From Candidatus Gastranaerophilales bacterium HUM_12 (lineage in GTDB: Bacteria; Cyanobacteriota; Vampirovibrionia; Gastranaerophilales; Gastranaerophilaceae), in NCBI GenBank assembly GCA_002102825.1, contig DABJ01000011.1, positions 15,902-42,703 on the forward strand: a DNA stretch of 26,802 bases. Reading direction: 5' to 3'. Both the position numbers and the translations under genes were made by a program. Below, in pieces: positions 22,811 through 26,802 of this stretch; positions within the stretch are counted from its first letter, which is position 1; each line of letters opens with the position of its first letter. The notes under the pieces are model-generated. The model ran no database searches. It was not told the DNA's origin and saw nothing but the letters and a program-made list of their open reading frames with translations.

Positions 22811-23764
22811 TTACATCATTCCTTTTCTATTGAAAAAGACTGCGACAAGGAAAGTTGCAACAACAGAAATCGTAATTACAATCAAAAATCCGCAAGGGTG
22901 ATGACCAAACGGCATAGGCACATTCATTCCCCAGAAACTACCTATCATTGTTGGAATAGACATGATAATTGTAATTGCTGCCAAAAATTTCATCACAAGG
23001 TTCAAGTTATTATTGATAATTGAAGCCATGCAATCCATCATACTTTCAAGAATTGTTCTGTGCATTTCAACCATCTCGGAAGCCTGTTTGTTTTCAATAA
23101 TAACGTCTTCTAACATATCAATATCATCTTCGGTAAACTTTAAAATCTGTTGCAAGTTTGCCGCATTAACCATTCTCAAAAGCTTTTGTAACACAAGCTG
23201 ATTATCTTTAAGTGCAGTTGTAAAGTAAACCAAAGATTTCTGAATTTCCATAAGTTGGAAAAGTGCTTTATTGTTGGTTGTTTTTCTTAAAGAATCCTCA
23301 ATATTTTCAGTCTGTTTATTGATAATATTCAAATATCTCAAATAGAATTTTGCAGCTCGGAACAAAATGTTCAACATGAAATTAGCTTTATGTCTTGTGT
23401 CAAAGAATTTTGCAGTATCTTCATTGAACGAATTTATAATTTTATTTTCGTGAGAACAAACAGTGATAATACTTTCCGGTGTAAAAATCAAACCTAACGG
23501 CAATGTATCAAAATTACCCTCATCGTCCATTACGGGAACATTGGTAATGATTAAGAGATTGCCATCTTCAAAATCCATACGTGACAACTCATCTGCGTCT
23601 AATGAGTTATTCAAAAAACTTTCGTCTAGCCCCAGAACCAAAGAAACTTGTTGAATTTCTTCACGAGTCGGATTAATCAGATTAAACCAAGAACCGGAAA
23701 CTGCTTCATTCAAATTTAATTTTTTCAAAGAGCCATCGTCTTGAGTTTTAGTAATTTCCAACAT
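22811..23764 (-). CDS. corA: CorA-family magnesium/divalent cation channel
   Basis: A 317-residue CorA-type protein: a long cytoplasmic alpha/beta and helical funnel, then two C-terminal membrane helices with the GMN selectivity motif (G279-M280-N281 in FWGMNVP) in the loop. These form pentameric Mg2+ (or Co2+/Ni2+) channels gated by cytoplasmic Mg2+. Length matches E. coli CorA (316). AGGAA precedes the ATG at 23764; a longer frame upstream lacks a ribosome-binding site. The promoter overlaps a palindromic operator-like site. It is coupled to the EamA transporter downstream. Confidence 0.92.
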   Translation of the reverse strand: MLEITKTQDDGSLKKLNLNEAVSGSWFNLINPTREEIQQVSLVLGLDESFLNNSLDADELSRMDFEDGNLLIITNVPVMDDEGNFDTLPLGLIFTPESIITVCSHENKIINSFNEDTAKFFDTRHKANFMLNILFRAAKFYLRYLNIINKQTENIEDSLRKTTNNKALFQLMEIQKSLVYFTTALKDNQLVLQKLLRMVNAANLQQILKFTEDDIDMLEDVIIENKQASEMVEMHRTILESMMDCMASIINNNLNLVMKFLAAITIIMSIPTMIGSFWGMNVPMPFGHHPCGFLIVITISVVATFLVAVFFNRKGMM

Positions 23765-23826
23765 AACAATTATTCCTACGTTCCTGCGTACCGAAAAAAT
23801 CGACACAATAATCTGACTTACACCTA

Positions 23827-23855
23827 ATTAAACTACACATTAGAACAAAGTTCAA
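23827..23855 (-). promoter_or_regulatory. Putative corA promoter
   Basis: On the minus strand TTGAAC (23855-23850) and TTTAAT (23832-23827) are 17 bases apart. The -35 hexamer lies inside one arm of the palindrome at 23851-23872, so a bound repressor would block it. Confidence 0.55.
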
Positions 23856-23872
23856 TAGTTCAAACTATTGAA
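23851..23872. promoter_or_regulatory. Perfect palindromic operator-like site over the corA promoter
   Basis: TTCAATAGTT (23851-23860) is repeated in inverted orientation at 23863-23872 with a 2-base centre. A 2-base loop is too short for an RNA hairpin, so it is best read as a site for a dimeric DNA-binding protein. The core resembles MarR-type boxes (AGTT-AACT dyads). No regulator gene is in the window. Confidence 0.55.
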
Positions 23873-23931
23873 TTTACAAATTACTTACAACCGGATACAA
23901 CACCCGCATAGAAACTAATGCGGAGACAATT

Positions 23932-23963
23932 AAAGAAAAGGTTAGATTTTATACTCTCTAACC
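23932..23963 (-). terminator. Rho-independent terminator of the 840-residue protein gene
   Basis: In the minus-strand RNA GGTTAGA (23963-23957) pairs with TCTAACC (23946-23940) with a 10-base loop, followed by TTTTCTTT. It lies about 35 bases after the stop. A further 6-bp hairpin (CCGCAT/ATGCGG at 23904-23923) follows without a T-run. Confidence 0.65.
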
Positions 23964-23997
23964 CTTATAAATGTTTCCTTAACCAAAACATATTCTC

Positions 23998-26520
23998 CTA
24001 AGATTTAATCATTTTTTCAAGTGTTGTTGCTGTCCCTTGGTTATTAATTGTAAAACTTGCACCTGTTTGAGGAAGACTTGGAATTGAAGTTACCGGAGCA
24101 TCAGTTTTTTGAGCAGAAGTTGATGCATTCTTTGGAGTTACCTCATAAGATTTGATTGAACGTTTTCCTGTCAAACGTTGCATAAATTTATAATATTTTT
24201 TCTTAAATCCGGTTGAATTGTTTTGTTTAGTTTCAATATCTACCAATTCATCTCTTGTATGCGCTTTGATTGGAGTTCCAACAGATGACCTTGTCAAAAT
24301 CTCACCCAATGTCGTATCAGCTAATGTTACACAGCTCATTCCAAGAAGTGATGAGTTGTATTGGTTTCTGAATGTAGAGTTGAACAAGTCAATCAATAGA
24401 GTTTGATAGAATAATCTTGAGCCCTCTTGTACAAATCTTTCTTTGAATTTTGTATCAGCACCTTGTTTATCATTACCATTTGATTTCAACATAACCATGT
24501 TATAGTTATCTGTCATCAAGAACCAAATTGTTGCAACTGATGCAGCAGTTTTGGCAAGGTTTGAAAGTTCAGCATTTGATACACTTGAAAGAGAATCAAG
24601 GTTGAATGCCTTCAAGAAATTAACTTGTAAATAATCATGGAATTTTTCTTTATCCAAGTTTTCTTTTAATGCTTTTGTACAAATTCTATCAAAACTTTTT
24701 GCCAAAGCTTCAATATCTTTTGTTTGACCGCTCTTTGGTTTAGCTTTTCTGAATACACCCATTAATTTTTCATCAACCATCCAATAAGGAAGAGTAACTG
24801 TATTCCACATAAATTTGAATGGTGCAATCACAAAGTTAACTAATGGTTTGACATTCAAATCAAAATGTTTACCAAAGAAATTAAGAGGAATAGTTCTATC
24901 TCTTGAACCTAAATCAATAATATCTTTGCCATTTATTGTTTTTGCAGCAGAATGTCCAACTTTTTCATACATTGCTGCGAATTTTTTATCATAACCTTCC
25001 AATACTTTGATTACGGCATCAAATTTTGTTTTATCAACTTGGTAAGGAACTGAAGCTAGAGATTTATATAAATCGGTGAAAGGTTTATACAAAACTTTGC
25101 TTTCAAATGTTTTAACTGCATTATCTACATCTAAGTTTTTAATTCCTAATTTCTCAAATTTTTCCGCATTCTTAACTTTCATATTTTCAAAATATTTTAA
25201 TGCTGCATTTTTAATCATCGGAAGATTTTTAAATCCTTTAATTCCGTAACCGGCAGCCAAAATTACAGCAGAAGCTTTCATTACAGTATCAAATGAAAGT
25301 AATGGTTTTTGTTGCTCTTTTGCTTTTGAATCTGCAACTGGTGTTTGTTGAGGATTACCGGTTGAAGAAATTTCTTTTTTATTAATTACTTCCGGTTTAA
25401 TATTAGCTTCCGGAGCATGATTTTTTTCGTTAATTTCTCTTGCTTTTTCAGGAGTTAATCTTGTAATAAATTTACCGTTTGACAAACGAGAAAACATTTC
25501 TGTAATAAGAACTGTGATACCTGTTGTTAAAACAATACCGGCTTTTGATTTGTTGATGAATTTTTGGAATGCGCCCATTGTAATCAATGTTAAATAACCG
25601 CTTGTCAAAATTCTACTTGTTTCTTGTTTAAATCTTATTTTTCTTTCATGGTCAGCAGCTTTAGAGTCATCGTCCATCATTCTTGACAAGTTGTAAGCAT
25701 CATTAGCCAAAAATATTGCAGGAGGTAAACCTGAAACTAATCTGTTTAAAGCTCTTTCATGTTTAGTATCATAGTTACCTGAACGAGGGTCAAATTGTTT
25801 TAAGAAAGTTTGAAAAAGATTTGACTCCATTTTAGATTCAGCAATAGTTTTTGCTTTTGCCAATTCTTCTTGTGTTAAATCTTTAATATCTTTGCCTAAC
25901 TCTTTTGCCAAGTTTTTCTTCGCTTCATCAAGTTTCATGTCTTGATAAGTAATCAAACCTGTAAGAGAATTTATTTTTGAATCAATTTTTGAACGTTGTC
26001 TTATATTTTTGAATAAAGGTTTTTGCAAAGTTTCAGCAGACCAATTTTTTAGACCCGGAACTTTTCCCAACAATTCAACAATACCATTCAGCATATCTCC
26101 AGGGAGAATTTTAAACGGGTAAATAATACCGTCCCAAGCTAAGTGGGGAATTGTTTTTTTGCTAATAATAATATTATCAGGATTATTTGGATCAATTGAA
26201 ATTAAGTTATGTGCTCTTGACTTATTTGTTACCGTAATATCATCAAGAAGTTCTTTTCCCATTTTGCCTAAATAAGTATCGGCAAATTTTACAAAATCAG
26301 CTTTACTATAAACTTTATCAAGCGGTTTATATAATCCTAAAGAGAGACCTTTAAAACTCAAATCTGAAGAATTTGGATTTAAAGGTCTCTTAATATCGTG
26401 TTTATTATTTTGTGAATAGGAAGCTGATGAGGAAAGAGTAGTCCCAGAATTAGGTGACATGTACTCCTGCTTGTATCGTTGCTTATCTATTCGAAATTTT
26501 GTTGCATTATTTACTAACAT
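23998..26520 (-). CDS. Large lineage-type protein of unknown function with N-terminal SFKG motif
   Basis: An 840-residue protein I do not recognise. The first 50 residues are Ser/Asn-rich and disordered, then LSFKGLSLGLYKPLDKV. The body is mostly helical with several hydrophobic segments (SGYLTLITMGAF, AGIVLTTGITVLI, VMKASAVILAAGYGI, LAKTAASVATIWFLM) that could be membrane helices or buried core. A Pro/Gln/Lys linker lies around 390-415, and the tail is Thr/Ser/Pro-rich. No classical signal peptide. The ATG at 26520 has only a weak GGGTG upstream; an in-frame GTG at 26529 and an ATG at 26460 with AGGAG only 3 bases away are alternatives. It stands alone with its own terminator. Possibly membrane- or envelope-associated; this is a guess. 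Confidence 0.7.
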   Translation of the reverse strand: MLVNNATKFRIDKQRYKQEYMSPNSGTTLSSSASYSQNNKHDIKRPLNPNSSDLSFKGLSLGLYKPLDKVYSKADFVKFADTYLGKMGKELLDDITVTNKSRAHNLISIDPNNPDNIIISKKTIPHLAWDGIIYPFKILPGDMLNGIVELLGKVPGLKNWSAETLQKPLFKNIRQRSKIDSKINSLTGLITYQDMKLDEAKKNLAKELGKDIKDLTQEELAKAKTIAESKMESNLFQTFLKQFDPRSGNYDTKHERALNRLVSGLPPAIFLANDAYNLSRMMDDDSKAADHERKIRFKQETSRILTSGYLTLITMGAFQKFINKSKAGIVLTTGITVLITEMFSRLSNGKFITRLTPEKAREINEKNHAPEANIKPEVINKKEISSTGNPQQTPVADSKAKEQQKPLLSFDTVMKASAVILAAGYGIKGFKNLPMIKNAALKYFENMKVKNAEKFEKLGIKNLDVDNAVKTFESKVLYKPFTDLYKSLASVPYQVDKTKFDAVIKVLEGYDKKFAAMYEKVGHSAAKTINGKDIIDLGSRDRTIPLNFFGKHFDLNVKPLVNFVIAPFKFMWNTVTLPYWMVDEKLMGVFRKAKPKSGQTKDIEALAKSFDRICTKALKENLDKEKFHDYLQVNFLKAFNLDSLSSVSNAELSNLAKTAASVATIWFLMTDNYNMVMLKSNGNDKQGADTKFKERFVQEGSRLFYQTLLIDLFNSTFRNQYNSSLLGMSCVTLADTTLGEILTRSSVGTPIKAHTRDELVDIETKQNNSTGFKKKYYKFMQRLTGKRSIKSYEVTPKNASTSAQKTDAPVTSIPSLPQTGASFTINNQGTATTLEKMIKS

Positions 26521-26529
26521 TTCACACAC

Positions 26530-26675
26530 CCGTTTTTCATGTATTTTCGTTCATATTAAAACAAAACGCAAGGAAAATTTGCTAAAATTTTACGTAATTT
26601 AACAATTTGAAACACTACAAAATAATAAAAAAACCATGGACACTTACATACGACAAAATCCGCCTCTTTGCCTAT
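26530..26675. other. Divergent intergenic region
   Basis: An AT-rich gap between two divergent genes. The leftward gene should have its promoter here, but I see no convincing -35/-10 pair on the minus strand. No repeat or small gene stands out. Confidence 0.4.
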
Positions 26676-26704
26676 TTTACAAACCTTAAATTTTAGTGTA
26701 TAAT
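26676..26704 (+). promoter_or_regulatory. Promoter of the partial oxidoreductase gene
   Basis: TTTACA (26676-26681), a 17-base spacer and TATAAT (26699-26704). Predicted start near 26711, 13 bases before the ATG. Confidence 0.7.
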
Positions 26705-26723
26705 CAAGGCTAAGAGAAGTTTT

Positions 26724-26802
26724 ATGTTAAAAACAAATAACAAAACAGATGTAATAGTTGTTGGTGCAGGTCCTAGTGGTATAGCCTGTGCAATTGTACT
26801 TG
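26724..26802 (+). CDS. FAD/NAD(P)-dependent oxidoreductase, N-terminal fragment
   Basis: Only 26 codons are inside the window; the gene runs off the right edge. The translation reaches DVIVVGAGPSGIACAIVL, a Rossmann dinucleotide-binding start (GxGxxG followed by small residues) typical of FAD-dependent oxidoreductases such as thioredoxin-reductase-like, geranylgeranyl-reductase-like or amine-oxidase-like enzymes. AGAGAAG precedes the ATG and a near-consensus promoter lies upstream. The subfamily cannot be decided. Confidence 0.75.
   Translation, partial: MLKTNNKTDVIVVGAGPSGIACAIVL

Noticed and set aside
22808..23023. A His/Asn-rich open frame on the plus strand opposite corA
   Set aside because: Antisense shadow of the corA membrane region, without a ribosome-binding site.
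1..26802. CRISPR array, insertion sequence or integron
   Set aside because: No regularly spaced direct repeats, transposase or integrase frames were seen on either strand.

Overview
The window is an AT-rich bacterial chromosome segment of about 26.8 kb with dense housekeeping genes and no tRNA/rRNA cluster, phage module, IS element or CRISPR array. The best guess for the source is a gut member of the Gastranaerophilales/Vampirovibrionia, the non-photosynthetic relatives of Cyanobacteria. This rests on low GC, a coaD gene followed by a Cdv3-like (cyanobacterial DivIVA-type) division gene, an MCE lipid-transport protein implying an outer membrane, a cyanobacterial-type GH57 enzyme, and several large lineage-type proteins with a short Phe-Lys/Ser-Gly motif near the N-terminus. 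The assignment is inference, not proof.

Layout. 35-4658 (minus): a SNF2-family helicase and gpmI, separated by an unusual pair of inverted octamer arrays. 4659-5358: a roughly 700-base gene-free stretch with a GC-richer, highly structured element, an orphan leftward terminator and two rightward promoters. 5359-6905 (plus): coaD, a protein made of two copies of the Cdv3 N-terminal module, and a Cdv3-like coiled-coil protein with its own strong promoter and terminator. 7117-9565 (plus): the conserved translation/transcription block rpmG, tRNA-Trp, secE, nusG, rplK, rplA, with two related leader motifs (before rplK and before rplA) that look like L1 autoregulatory sites, closed by a bidirectional terminator.

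9644-13912: an accessory-looking stretch with an EF-hand protein and an unrecognised protein (both minus), then a plus-strand pair of LysM cell-wall hydrolases (an amidase and a GH24 lysozyme), neither with a visible signal peptide. 13899-17521 (minus): an L-asparaginase II, a MshEN-like/coiled-coil protein, an ACT-domain protein and an AGCS sodium:amino-acid symporter, in two overlapping gene pairs. 17710-19980 (plus): a GH57 glucan-active enzyme. 19963-21401 (minus): an MCE protein, upp, and possibly a 24-residue hydrophobic peptide. 21481-21870 (plus): a CxxCxxCC cluster protein. 21953-23764 (minus): CorA and an EamA transporter, with a palindromic operator-like site over the corA promoter. 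23998-26520 (minus): an 840-residue lineage-type protein. 26724-end (plus): the start of an FAD-dependent oxidoreductase.

The most promising undescribed items are the LysM hydrolase pair without signal peptides, the recurring N-terminal F-K/S-G motif, the duplicated Cdv3 module next to coaD, the inverted octamer arrays, and the structured element upstream of coaD. All functional statements come from reading motifs by eye; no search was run.
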